From assembly GCF_020181655.1 (NCBI RefSeq), contig NZ_CP084032.1, positions 4,340,001 to 4,404,000 on the forward strand: DNA of 64,000 nucleotides, written 5' to 3'. The DNA is from Pectobacterium colocasium (lineage in GTDB: Bacteria > Pseudomonadota > Gammaproteobacteria > Enterobacterales > Enterobacteriaceae). The notes beneath the pieces are model-generated. The model searched no databases. It was not told where the DNA came from and was given only the letters and a program-made list of their open reading frames with translations. Within the stretch, counting starts at the first letter, position 1. Each line of letters begins with the position of its first letter. This document shows, one piece after another, positions 55,506 through 63,313 of this stretch. A program made the translations under genes and the position numbers.

Positions 55506-55537
55506 CGAGCGAGCGCTAAGCGTTCGCTCGTTTTTTA
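55506..55537 (+). terminator. pelB terminator
   Basis: CGAGCGA-CGCT with its complement AGCG-TCGCTCG forms an 11-12 bp stem with one mismatch, followed by seven T. The stem core GAGCGA/TCGCTC is the same as in the pelA and pelC terminators. Confidence 0.9.
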
Positions 55538-55712
55538 TGGGAACCGACACATGAGCGTGGATGCACATTTCTTAAAGCGATGAATTAAAGATCAAGCTAA
55601 CTATTTAAAAAATTAATTAATAGTCTGATAAATTAACGAAAAAACCATTCATTAACCAAGGATTAAATAATAAAAAGAATAGTAACTCATCAACACGCGA
55701 TTAATTAATAAT

Positions 55713-55726
55713 TTGATCGGCATCAA
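55713..55726 (+). promoter_or_regulatory. Perfect FNR-type box upstream of pelC
   Basis: TTGAT-CGGC-ATCAA is an exact match to the FNR consensus TTGAT-N4-ATCAA, inside the larger palindrome TTTGAT..ATCAAA. It lies 8 nt before a TTGACA hexamer and 406 nt before the pelC ATG. No equivalent was seen before pelA or pelB. Confidence 0.6.
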
Positions 55727-55771
55727 ATATTTTTTGACACGGTCATCTCAATGAGGAAAATTTACTTATTT

Positions 55772-55787
55772 ATTGATATCGCTCACA
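55772..55787 (+). promoter_or_regulatory. CRP-like site upstream of pelC
   Basis: ATTGA-N6-TCACA matches 8 of 10 fixed CRP bases and lies 347 nt before the pelC ATG, nearly the same distance as the pelA site. Confidence 0.55.
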
Positions 55788-56025
55788 GTTATCGCTTCTA
55801 TCAAAACCGCCTTATCACAGAATAATAAAACGAAATGTAATTTTATTTTTCATAAAAAAACCTCATATCATTATTTTAGAAAAAATGAAAAAAATATTTT
55901 CATTTAAAATAGAAACTTATTAATAACCAACATTGTCGGTGTTATTCACCCGATAGATTTAATATCTAAATATTGAATTATTTTATTTTTATGGTAACAC
56001 TTAATTGGGATTTCAATAAACCTTG

Positions 56026-56044
56026 ATTTCATTTTTATTGAAAC
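56026..56044 (+). promoter_or_regulatory. Conserved pel operator element, pelC copy (KdgR-like)
   Basis: ATTTCATTTTTATTGAAAC lies 93 nt before the pelC ATG and differs from the pelA copy at one base. It is preceded by AAACCTTG, as the pelA copy is by AAACCTTA. Confidence 0.6.
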
Positions 56045-56118
56045 ATCCCGATAATATAATCTGGGTTATGTGGATCATTTATACCCAAAAAAAATTCAAT
56101 TCCAAGGAGAGTACCTTA

Positions 56119-57243
56119 ATGAAATACCTACTGCCTTCTGCAGCCGCTGGGCTGTTATTACTTGCAGCCCAACCGACGATGGCGGCAAATACGGGCGGTT
56201 ACGCTACCACTGATGGTGGTGACGTTGCCGGTGCCGTGAAAAAAACTGCACGTTCCATGCAAGACATCATTGATATCATCGAAGCCGCGAAGCTGGATTC
56301 CAATGGTAAGAAAGTCAAAGGGGGCGCTTACCCACTCGTCATCACCTATAACGGTAATGAAGACGCGCTGATTAAAGCCGCAGAGAACGATATCTGCGGT
56401 CAGTGGAAGAAAGACGCACGCGGTGTGGAAATCAAGGAGTTTACCAAAGGGATTACCATTATCGGAACTAATGGGTCTTCCGCCAACTTCGGAATTTGGC
56501 TGGTTAAATCATCCGATGTCGTCATCCGTAATATGCGTTTTGGCTACATGCCGGGCGGCGCGCAGGACGGTGATGCCATTCGTATCGATGACACCCCGAA
56601 CGTCTGGATTGACCACAACGAGATCTTCGCGAAAAATTTTGAATGCGCGGGAACAAAAGACGGTGACACGACATTCGAATCTGCGATTGATATCAAGAAA
56701 GCCTCAACCAACGTCACCGTGTCGTACAACTACATTCACGGCATCAAAAAAGTGGGCCTGAGCGGCTTCAGCAGCAGCGATACGGGCCGTGACCTGACTT
56801 ACCATCACAATATTTACAACGACGTTAACGCTCGCCTCCCACTGCAACGTGGCGGTAAAGTTCACGCCTACAACAACCTGTATACCGGCATCACCAGTTC
56901 TGGCCTGAACGTGCGTCAGAATGGGATTGCGCTGATCGAACGTAACTGGTTCGAAAATGCGAAAAACCCGGTGACCTCACGTTACGACGGATCCAATTTT
57001 GGTACCTGGGATCTGCGTAATAACAACGTTATGAGCCCTGCTGACTTCGCGAAATACAACATCACCTGGGATAAAGATTCCAAGCCCTACGTGAATGCTG
57101 AAGACTGGAAGAGCACTGGCACGTTCCCTTCTCTTCCTTACAGCTACTCTACCGTTTCTCCACAGTGCGTGAAGGATAAACTGGCGAACTATGCAGGGGT
57201 GGGCAAAAACCTTGCTGTCCTGACGGCAGCAAGTTGTAACTAG
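56119..57243 (+). CDS. pelC: Pectate lyase PelC (PL1, secreted)
   Basis: A 374-residue PL1 pectate lyase with the same 22-residue signal peptide as PelA and the family motifs NVWIDHNEIF and NARLPLQRGG. It is the most diverged of the three mature enzymes (for example MSPADFAKYNITWDKDSKPYVN), matching the PelC type of E. carotovora. AAGGAGAGTACC precedes the ATG at 56119. The first 38 nt of the gene are identical to pelA. pelZ follows 159 nt later, after a terminator. Confidence 0.94.
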   Translation: MKYLLPSAAAGLLLLAAQPTMAANTGGYATTDGGDVAGAVKKTARSMQDIIDIIEAAKLDSNGKKVKGGAYPLVITYNGNEDALIKAAENDICGQWKKDARGVEIKEFTKGITIIGTNGSSANFGIWLVKSSDVVIRNMRFGYMPGGAQDGDAIRIDDTPNVWIDHNEIFAKNFECAGTKDGDTTFESAIDIKKASTNVTVSYNYIHGIKKVGLSGFSSSDTGRDLTYHHNIYNDVNARLPLQRGGKVHAYNNLYTGITSSGLNVRQNGIALIERNWFENAKNPVTSRYDGSNFGTWDLRNNNVMSPADFAKYNITWDKDSKPYVNAEDWKSTGTFPSLPYSYSTVSPQCVKDKLANYAGVGKNLAVLTAASCN

Positions 57244-57350
57244 TTGATAAGTGTAAAGCGAACTTCAGGCTCCGCCCCTCATTGTCCTGTGCTAGAAGGA
57301 GCCTGCAAGCGAGTTTAACGACCGTCGATTAATCGTTCAGGCCGCACTTA

Positions 57351-57377
57351 AGCGAGCCCTTAGGGCTCGCTCATTTT
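57351..57377 (+). terminator. pelC terminator, upstream of pelZ
   Basis: AGCGAGCCCT and its complement AGGGCTCGCT (57351-57360 with 57362-57371) form a GC-rich stem followed by CATTTTTAT. It lies just 26 nt before the pelZ ATG, so pelZ must depend on read-through or a promoter within 57244-57402. Confidence 0.85.
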
Positions 57378-57402
57378 TATCGTTACTATTCAAGGAAATG
57401 AA

Positions 57403-58680
57403 ATGAAACGTTCTCTTCTGTTCGCCGCACTGTTCAGCGCTGGCTTAGTATTCAGTGTTGCCGTACCGATGGCTAGCGCCGCCACACCGGCAGCACCAGA
57501 GTTGAAAGGATTCGGAACCGATACCGTTGCAGGTAGCGGTGGGCGTATTATTCGCGTCACAACGCTGGCCTCTTCTGGAGTTGGTTCACTTCGGGAAGCC
57601 CTGGCCGCTAAAGGGCCACGCATTATTGTTTTTGAGGTTGGCGGGATTATCGATCTGAATAAAAGCGACCTCCGGTTAACGGAGCCGTTTGTCACCATCG
57701 CTGGCCAGACGGCCCCCTCTCCCGGCATCACCATCATTCGGGGCGGAATGGGCATTAGCACTCATGATGTGCTCATGCAGCACATCCGTTTTCGCATCGG
57801 CGATGCCGGTACGGGTAAAAAAAGCGGCTTTGAACGCGATGTTTCAATCAACGGTAAAGATGCCTACAACGTCGTGATCGATCACTCGAGTTTTGCGTGG
57901 GGGACAGACGAAAATCTGTCTATTTCCGGTCCACGCTATGACGGCCCACAGGGAACCGCACACCGCATCACACTTTCAAATAATATTGTTGCTGAAGGCT
58001 TATACGACTCGGCTCACACCAAAGGCATCCACTCGATGGGCACGCTGGTTCACGATAACGTGACTGATGTGTCAATCATTGGCAGCCTGTATGCGCACAA
58101 CAACGAGCGCAACGCCTGGTTCAAGGCTGGCTCAACGGGTGTCATGGTCAATAACCTGATCTACAACCCCGGCATTTGGGGCATTCGCGTTGGTGGCGTT
58201 AAGGCTGAGTGGGAAGGGAAAACCATGCCCGCCAGCCCACGCGTTTCCGTTGCGGGTAACGTGATGCACTACGGTGCCAATACCAAAGCCGGTTTAGGAT
58301 TGGTAGGAAGCAACAGCTCCGGCGATGTCTGGATGTCAGACAACCTCGCTTACGATGCCAACGGAAAAGCGGCACCACAAATCTGGGGCAGCGGGATTAA
58401 TTTACTCAAGGTCTCCCCTATTTGGCCTTCAGGTTTAACAGCATCGTCCGCCAGCGCCGTCACCAATCAGGTGCTACAAAGCGCAGGCGCACGCCCCAAA
58501 GATCGTGATGCTGTCGATCAGCGTATCGTGGACAATTTCAAACAGCGGAAAGGCAATTTCGTGAACAGCCAGGAAGAGGTTGGCGGCTATCCCGTTGCGA
58601 CGGCAACCTACCGTCAGTTGAACGTGCCGAGCACGGGTGTGGATGCCTGGCTACAGCAGATGGCAAAAGCGCTGGAATAA
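57403..58680 (+). CDS. pelZ: Pectate lyase PelZ (secreted)
   Basis: A 425-residue protein with a Sec signal peptide (MKRSLLFAALFSAGLVFSVA ... MASA, cut near 26) and a beta-helix. Features such as IIVFEVGGIIDL, VTIAGQTAPSPGITI, VVIDHSSFAWGTDENLS and the Asn-rich turns resemble PL1 lyases only distantly. Position after pelC and length match PelZ of Dickeya (about 420), a weak lyase acting with PelBC. AAGGAA precedes the ATG. Activity is inferred. Confidence 0.85.
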   Translation: MKRSLLFAALFSAGLVFSVAVPMASAATPAAPELKGFGTDTVAGSGGRIIRVTTLASSGVGSLREALAAKGPRIIVFEVGGIIDLNKSDLRLTEPFVTIAGQTAPSPGITIIRGGMGISTHDVLMQHIRFRIGDAGTGKKSGFERDVSINGKDAYNVVIDHSSFAWGTDENLSISGPRYDGPQGTAHRITLSNNIVAEGLYDSAHTKGIHSMGTLVHDNVTDVSIIGSLYAHNNERNAWFKAGSTGVMVNNLIYNPGIWGIRVGGVKAEWEGKTMPASPRVSVAGNVMHYGANTKAGLGLVGSNSSGDVWMSDNLAYDANGKAAPQIWGSGINLLKVSPIWPSGLTASSASAVTNQVLQSAGARPKDRDAVDQRIVDNFKQRKGNFVNSQEEVGGYPVATATYRQLNVPSTGVDAWLQQMAKALE

Positions 58681-58704
58681 CACAGTCGTTAATACGTGAA
58701 GATC

Positions 58705-58732
58705 GAAAAGGGCCACATCAGTGGCCCTTTTC
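58705..58732. terminator. Bidirectional terminator between pelZ and ppiA
   Basis: A perfect 12-bp stem (GAAAAGGGCCAC at 58705-58716 with its complement at 58721-58732) has loop ATCA and four T/A at each side, between two convergent genes. Confidence 0.9.
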
Positions 58733-58761
58733 GTCTTCTCAGCTATTGTCTATCTCACCAC

Positions 58762-59334
58762 TCAGGGCAGCACTTTCGCGGACTGAATCACGATAGGCGT
58801 AGTCGGCACATTCTGGTAAGGCCCGACGTTCTTCGTTGGTACCTGAGAGATCTTATCTACCACTTCCATCCCCTTCACCACTTTACCAAACACGGCGTAG
58901 CCAAAATCACGCTGGCCGTGATCGAGGAACGCGTTGTCTGCAACGTTGATAAAGAACTGGCTGGTGGCGCTATCCTTTTCTGCGGTACGCGCCATCGCGA
59001 TCGTGCCACGCTGGTTACGCAGGCCGTTGTCGGCTTCATTTTTGATCGGCGCATTCGTCGCTTTTTGGCTCATTTCGCCAGAAAAGCCACCGCCCTGCAC
59101 CATAAAACCAGGGATGACACGGTGAAATGTCGTCCCGTTATAAAAACCATTGTTAACGTACTCGACGAAATTTTTTACCGAAACTGGTGCTTTTTGGTTA
59201 TCTAAAGACAGTTCGATATTGCCCGCAGACGTCGTCAACAGCACACGCGTGGTGGCGTTGGAAGCCGCAAAGGCCGGAGAGAATGCCGTCAGTGAAATAA
59301 GGGCTGCCGCGGCAACCAGAGTACGTTTGAACAT
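58762..59334 (-). CDS. ppiA: Periplasmic cyclophilin-type peptidyl-prolyl isomerase PpiA
   Basis: Periplasmic proline isomerase. The 190 residues equal E. coli PpiA, with a Sec signal peptide [20 protein letters not shown] ending AFA-ASNAT. Cyclophilin motifs are [26 protein letters not shown] and [14 protein letters not shown]. The ATG at 59334 is used rather than the open upstream extension to 59448, because it gives the signal peptide. In E. coli it lies beside yhfG-fic-pabA, so the pel genes occupy that place here. Confidence 0.96.
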   Translation of the reverse strand: MFKRTLVAAAALISLTAFSPAFAASNATTRVLLTTSAGNIELSLDNQKAPVSVKNFVEYVNNGFYNGTTFHRVIPGFMVQGGGFSGEMSQKATNAPIKNEADNGLRNQRGTIAMARTAEKDSATSQFFINVADNAFLDHGQRDFGYAVFGKVVKGMEVVDKISQVPTKNVGPYQNVPTTPIVIQSAKVLP

Positions 59335-59472
59335 GAGAATTCCTTTTTGAAGAGGCTGACTACACAAAGCGTAATGATTGTAAGTATCCGCACCCTTCAA
59401 CGCTACCCATTTACCTTTTTTTACGAATAAAAGTCTGTTCGTAACCAACTGTGAGCGAAAACCGGCGCGTAA

Positions 59473-59500
59473 GATAAAAAAAGGGCCGATTGCTCGGCCC
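59473..59500 (-). terminator. Terminator of the peptide-type ABC operon
   Basis: GGGCCGA/TCGGCCC 7-bp stem with a 4-nt loop, followed on the minus strand by seven T. It lies 41 nt beyond the last ATPase stop and isolates ppiA from the upstream operon. Confidence 0.9.
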
Positions 59501-59540
59501 CCATGATGATTATTGCGCAGCGCGACGAGTCCATACGTAC

Positions 59541-60350
59541 CTAGCCCATGCGCTCCGAGCGCACCGCCAGATCGCGGCTGTACTGACGGCTGGCATCCAC
59601 CAGCATTGAGGTATACGCATCCTTCGGCACATCACTAGTCAGGTCGTCAGTTTCCAGCGTTTCCAGTATCTTGCCGTACTGCATCACCGCCACTTTATGA
59701 CACAAATGGGAAATCACGCCCAAGTCATGTGTCACCATCAGGTAGGTCAGCTTTTCCTGCTGCTGCAACTCCATAAGCAGGTTGAGAATTTCCGCCTGCA
59801 CCGACACATCCAGCGCCGACGTCGGCTCATCCAGCAGCAGAACTCTAGGCTCCAGAATCAGCGCACGGGCAATTGCCACACGCTGACGCTGCCCGCCCGA
59901 AAGCTGGTGCGGGTAGCGACGACGGAAGTTCGTTCCCAGCCCCACTTTCTCCAGCAGGCTGTCGATACGATCGTCACGATCGTCAAAACGGTGGATCGAC
60001 AGTGGTTCTTCCAGAATGGCTTCCACGGTATGACGGGGATGCAGCGATCCGTACGGATCCTGGAACACCATCTGCACTTGCCGACAGCGCGCCTGTTCGA
60101 TCCGGTGCGCCAGTTGCTTCCCGTCAATCAGCAGCGTGCCTTCCCAATGATTAAATAACCCGGCCAGACACTTCAGCACCGTGGTTTTACCAGAGCCAGA
60201 CTCCCCCACCAGACCGAAGATATCGCCATCGTTGACGGTGAGGTTCACATCATACAACACCTGATTCTTCGCGCTGCCATGACCAAAAGAGAGATTCAGG
60301 TTATTCACTTCGATCATCGGCTTACGTTGACGCATTGCTTCAGTTGCCAT
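59541..60350 (-). CDS. Opp/Dpp-type ABC transporter ATPase (second)
   Basis: A 269-residue ATPase energising an inner-membrane importer. Visible are Walker [17 protein letters not shown]-loop [14 protein letters not shown], signature [16 protein letters not shown], Walker [15 protein letters not shown] and the switch His in MVTHDLGV. It lacks the long C-terminal cysteine extension typical of true DppD/OppF proteins, so it is shorter than most of that family (about 320). It is the last gene of the operon, 11 nt after the first ATPase. Confidence 0.9.
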   Translation of the reverse strand: MATEAMRQRKPMIEVNNLNLSFGHGSAKNQVLYDVNLTVNDGDIFGLVGESGSGKTTVLKCLAGLFNHWEGTLLIDGKQLAHRIEQARCRQVQMVFQDPYGSLHPRHTVEAILEEPLSIHRFDDRDDRIDSLLEKVGLGTNFRRRYPHQLSGGQRQRVAIARALILEPRVLLLDEPTSALDVSVQAEILNLLMELQQQEKLTYLMVTHDLGVISHLCHKVAVMQYGKILETLETDDLTSDVPKDAYTSMLVDASRQYSRDLAVRSERMG

Positions 60351-60361
60351 GATTGTCCCCT

Positions 60362-61249
60362 TTATCCGTTGATCCAGGCAGGATCGCGATTCATTACCGG
60401 CAAACGCGGACGGCGGTGATCGATATCCGGCAACGAATTCAGCAACCCACGCGTGTACGGATGCTGTGCGTTGTCGAGATCGGCAGCGGCAATGGATTCC
60501 ACGACGCGCCCGGCGTACATCACCAGCACCCGATCGCAGAAGCTGCGTACCAGATTGATGTCGTGACTAATGAAAATCAGCCCCAGACCGCGCTCGCTCA
60601 CCAAATCATCCAGCATTGCCAGCACCTGCAAGCGCACAGACACATCCAGCGCCGAGGTCGGCTCATCGGCAATCACGATTTCGGGTTCCGTAATCAGCAT
60701 CATCGCAATCATGATGCGCTGCCCCTGCCCGCCCGAGATTTCATGAGGATACAAATGATAGACGCGCTCTGGCTGACGAATCCGCACCACGTCCAGCATC
60801 GCCATGACCTTTTCCTTCGCCTCACGGTGCGACACTTTATGGTGCGCCAGATAGGCTTCAGCAATCTGATCGCCGACGCATACTACCGGATTCAACGAGT
60901 ATTTTGGGTCTTGCATAATCATGGAGATACGCTTGCCGCGAATCTGACGCATCCGCGCCTCATCCGCTTTCAGCAGATCGGTATCGCCGAAACGCAGTTT
61001 GTCCGCCGTAATCCGCGCACTGTGCGGATGCAACTGCAACAGCGCCCGGCCGACTGTCGACTTACCGGAGCCGGATTCACCGACAATCGCCAGCTTTTCA
61101 CAGCCAAGCCGGAAGGATACGCCGCGCACGGCATCGGTCACCGCCCCGCGATTCACGAAACTCACCCGCAGATTTTCCACTTCCATCAGGGGCGAGCTTC
61201 CCGGCGCACGTTGAGAAAACTTATTCAGTTCTGGGATCGAGGATGTCAC
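60362..61249 (-). CDS. Opp/Dpp-type ABC transporter ATPase (first)
   Basis: ATPase of about 295 residues with Walker [20 protein letters not shown]-loop MIMQDPKYSLNP, signature EISGGQGQRIMIAMML, Walker [15 protein letters not shown] and switch His FISHDINL. The signature has Gly in place of the usual Arg (GGQGQR rather than GGQRQR), also seen in some nickel/peptide ATPases. The GTG at 61249 has GGAG 9 nt upstream; a TTG at 61264 is less likely. It overlaps the permease gene by 29 nt. Confidence 0.88.
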   Translation of the reverse strand: MTSSIPELNKFSQRAPGSSPLMEVENLRVSFVNRGAVTDAVRGVSFRLGCEKLAIVGESGSGKSTVGRALLQLHPHSARITADKLRFGDTDLLKADEARMRQIRGKRISMIMQDPKYSLNPVVCVGDQIAEAYLAHHKVSHREAKEKVMAMLDVVRIRQPERVYHLYPHEISGGQGQRIMIAMMLITEPEIVIADEPTSALDVSVRLQVLAMLDDLVSERGLGLIFISHDINLVRSFCDRVLVMYAGRVVESIAAADLDNAQHPYTRGLLNSLPDIDHRRPRLPVMNRDPAWING

Positions 61250-62144
61250 GTAGGCCGTCTCCAAGGAAGTTGAACGCCAGGCTGTTAATCAAAATCGCCA
61301 GCCCCGGAATAGTTACTAACCACCAGCACTCCATCATGTAACGACGACCCGCAGAGATCATCGCGCCCCATTCAGGATCGGGCGGCTGCGCCCCCAATCC
61401 CAGAAAGCCCAGACCCGCCGCGGTCAGAATGATGCCGGCCATATTCATGGTGATACGGATAATCACCGACGGCAGACACAGCGGCACAATGTGGTGTAGC
61501 AGGATGCGAATAGAGGATGCCCCTTGCAGCTTCACAGCAGAAATAAAGTCCGCGTGACGCAGCGACAGCGTCTCCGCCCTTGCCAGACGGGCAATCGGCG
61601 GCCAGGCCGTCAGCGTAATCGCGATCACCACATGCTCCAGACCAGGGCCAAGCGCCGCAACGAACGCCAGCGCCAACACCAGGCTGGGGAAAGAGATGAA
61701 AATATCGGTGATACGCATCAGGATGGTATCGACAATCCCGCCGTAATACCCAGCCACCACGCCCAACGCCAGCCCGATAGGCCCAACGGTGACGGACACC
61801 AGCGCCACGATATACAGCGTGATACGTGAACCATAGACCAGACGGCTAAACACATCGCGCCCAAACTCATCGGTGCCAAAGTAGTGCGCCGCACTCGGGG
61901 CTTGTAACGCGTTAGCCAAGTCCTGTACCAGCGGATCGTGCGTGGCGATCCACGGGGCGAAAATGGCGACCAGCATCAACATCAGCACAATCGCAGAACC
62001 CATCGCGGTCAGCGGATTGCGCAGCATCGTCAAGAGAAACCCGCCGATTCGCGCCCCGCGTAGCCGCAAGCGGCTCACGCGTTTTTCCGGCGGTGTCCGC
62101 ATTACCGATTCACGACTGACCGGTGGCTCAGAGGAAATATTCAT
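61221..62144 (-). CDS. Opp/Dpp-type ABC transporter permease (DppC-like)
   Basis: A 307-residue inner-membrane protein with six predicted TM helices: one near residue 35-60 after a long cytosolic N terminus, the rest in the BPD_transp_1 domain. The EAA-loop-like segment is RLARAETLSLRHADFISAVKLQGASSIRIL, and HYFGTDEFGRDVFSRLVYG is typical of the DppC/OppC side. Its ATG overlaps the DppB-like stop (ATGA). Confidence 0.93.
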   Translation of the reverse strand: MNISSEPPVSRESVMRTPPEKRVSRLRLRGARIGGFLLTMLRNPLTAMGSAIVLMLMLVAIFAPWIATHDPLVQDLANALQAPSAAHYFGTDEFGRDVFSRLVYGSRITLYIVALVSVTVGPIGLALGVVAGYYGGIVDTILMRITDIFISFPSLVLALAFVAALGPGLEHVVIAITLTAWPPIARLARAETLSLRHADFISAVKLQGASSIRILLHHIVPLCLPSVIIRITMNMAGIILTAAGLGFLGLGAQPPDPEWGAMISAGRRYMMECWWLVTIPGLAILINSLAFNFLGDGLRDILDPRTE

Positions 62145-63181
62145 GCGTTCGTCCTCGGATCAAAGATTTGATACAACATGTCCGACAGCAGGTTAAGCGT
62201 CACGAAGATCAACCCGACCAGCAGCACACACCCCATCACCGCGTTCATATCCCCCAGCAGCAGACTGCCTGTCAGATAGGAACCAAAGCCCGGCCATGAG
62301 AAGACGGTTTCGATCAGTACCGCCCCTTCCAGCAGCGAGCCATACGCCAGCGCCACCACCGTCAGAAGCTGAACCAGAATATTGCGAAACGCGTGCGCCC
62401 AGACGACACGGAACTCAGACAGCCCTTTCACGCGAGCGGTAATGATGTATTCCTGCGAAAGCTGCGCCAGCATGAAGCTGCGCGTCATACGGCTGATATA
62501 GGCCAGCGAGTGGAAGCCCAGAATCGTGGCTGGCAGCACCAGATGATTCAACGCGCTGCGGAATACATCCCACTCACCCGCCAGTAGCGAATCCACCAGC
62601 AGCAGACCGGTACGGTTTTCCACCAGACCGTCATAGGCCATATCAACCCGCCCTGCTCCGCCAACCCAGTTCAGCCAGGCATAGAACACCAGCAGCCCCA
62701 TCATCCCGACCCAGAATATCGGCGTGGAATAACCGGCCAGGCTGATAAAACGCACCACATAATCCGCCCACTTACCGCGTCGTGCCGCAGCCAGCACGCC
62801 TAGCGGCACGCCCAGCCCCGCACCGACGATAATCGCCATCGTCGCCAGCTCAACGGTGGCGGGGAAGACACGGATAATGTCATCCATCACCGGTCGTCCG
62901 GTCAGGAGCGCATTGCCCAGATCCCCATGCATCAGCGAATTAAAGTAAATAAAGAACTGCACATACAGCGGCCTATCCAACCCCAGCTGTTGGTAAACCT
63001 GTTGATAGGTACTTTGGTCGGCATCCTGTCCGACAATAGCCAGAACGGGATCGATTGGCATCACGCGGCCAATCACAAAGGTCAGGATTAATAACCCGAA
63101 CAGCGTGACGATCACCTGAAACAGACGCTTTGCCAAACGACGCAGTACTCCACCCGGCTTGATCCAATCAGAGAAAACCAT
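62141..63181 (-). CDS. Opp/Dpp-type ABC transporter permease (DppB-like)
   Basis: A 346-residue inner-membrane permease with six TM helices. The LLILTFVIGRVMPIDPV start, HGDLGNALLTGRPV and the cytosolic EAA segment YIITARVKGLSEFRVVWAHAFRN are DppB/OppB signatures. AGGAG lies 7 nt before the ATG. It overlaps the DppC-like gene by 4 nt and follows the binding-protein gene after 132 nt. Confidence 0.93.
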   Translation of the reverse strand: MVFSDWIKPGGVLRRLAKRLFQVIVTLFGLLILTFVIGRVMPIDPVLAIVGQDADQSTYQQVYQQLGLDRPLYVQFFIYFNSLMHGDLGNALLTGRPVMDDIIRVFPATVELATMAIIVGAGLGVPLGVLAAARRGKWADYVVRFISLAGYSTPIFWVGMMGLLVFYAWLNWVGGAGRVDMAYDGLVENRTGLLLVDSLLAGEWDVFRSALNHLVLPATILGFHSLAYISRMTRSFMLAQLSQEYIITARVKGLSEFRVVWAHAFRNILVQLLTVVALAYGSLLEGAVLIETVFSWPGFGSYLTGSLLLGDMNAVMGCVLLVGLIFVTLNLLSDMLYQIFDPRTNA

Positions 63182-63313
63182 GTTCTTTCTCCTGATATCC
63201 CGGCGAGCGGCGACAGCAAATCGCCACTCACGCGGTCATCTCTTTTTAACGTATCTGATCGGGATGAATCGCCGGGAACGTGTCGGCGACGCATCCGGTT
63301 TAACGTGTGGACA
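63182..63313 (-). other. Spacer between binding-protein and permease genes
   Basis: 132 nt without a gene. Several GC-rich complementary blocks (GGCGA..TCGCC, CCCGGCGA) could fold in the mRNA. Such structures after the first gene of an importer operon often lower expression of the membrane genes relative to the binding protein. No clear single terminator is seen. Confidence 0.35.

Larger units (their letters stand above)
55538..56118 (+). promoter_or_regulatory. pelC upstream region
   Basis: About 580 AT-rich nt without genes. It contains a perfect FNR-type box (55713-55726), TTGACA at 55734 and a CRP-like site (55772-55787). The conserved pel element is at 56026-56044. The last 150 nt align well with the pelA upstream region, pointing to a shared duplicated promoter. 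Confidence 0.7.
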
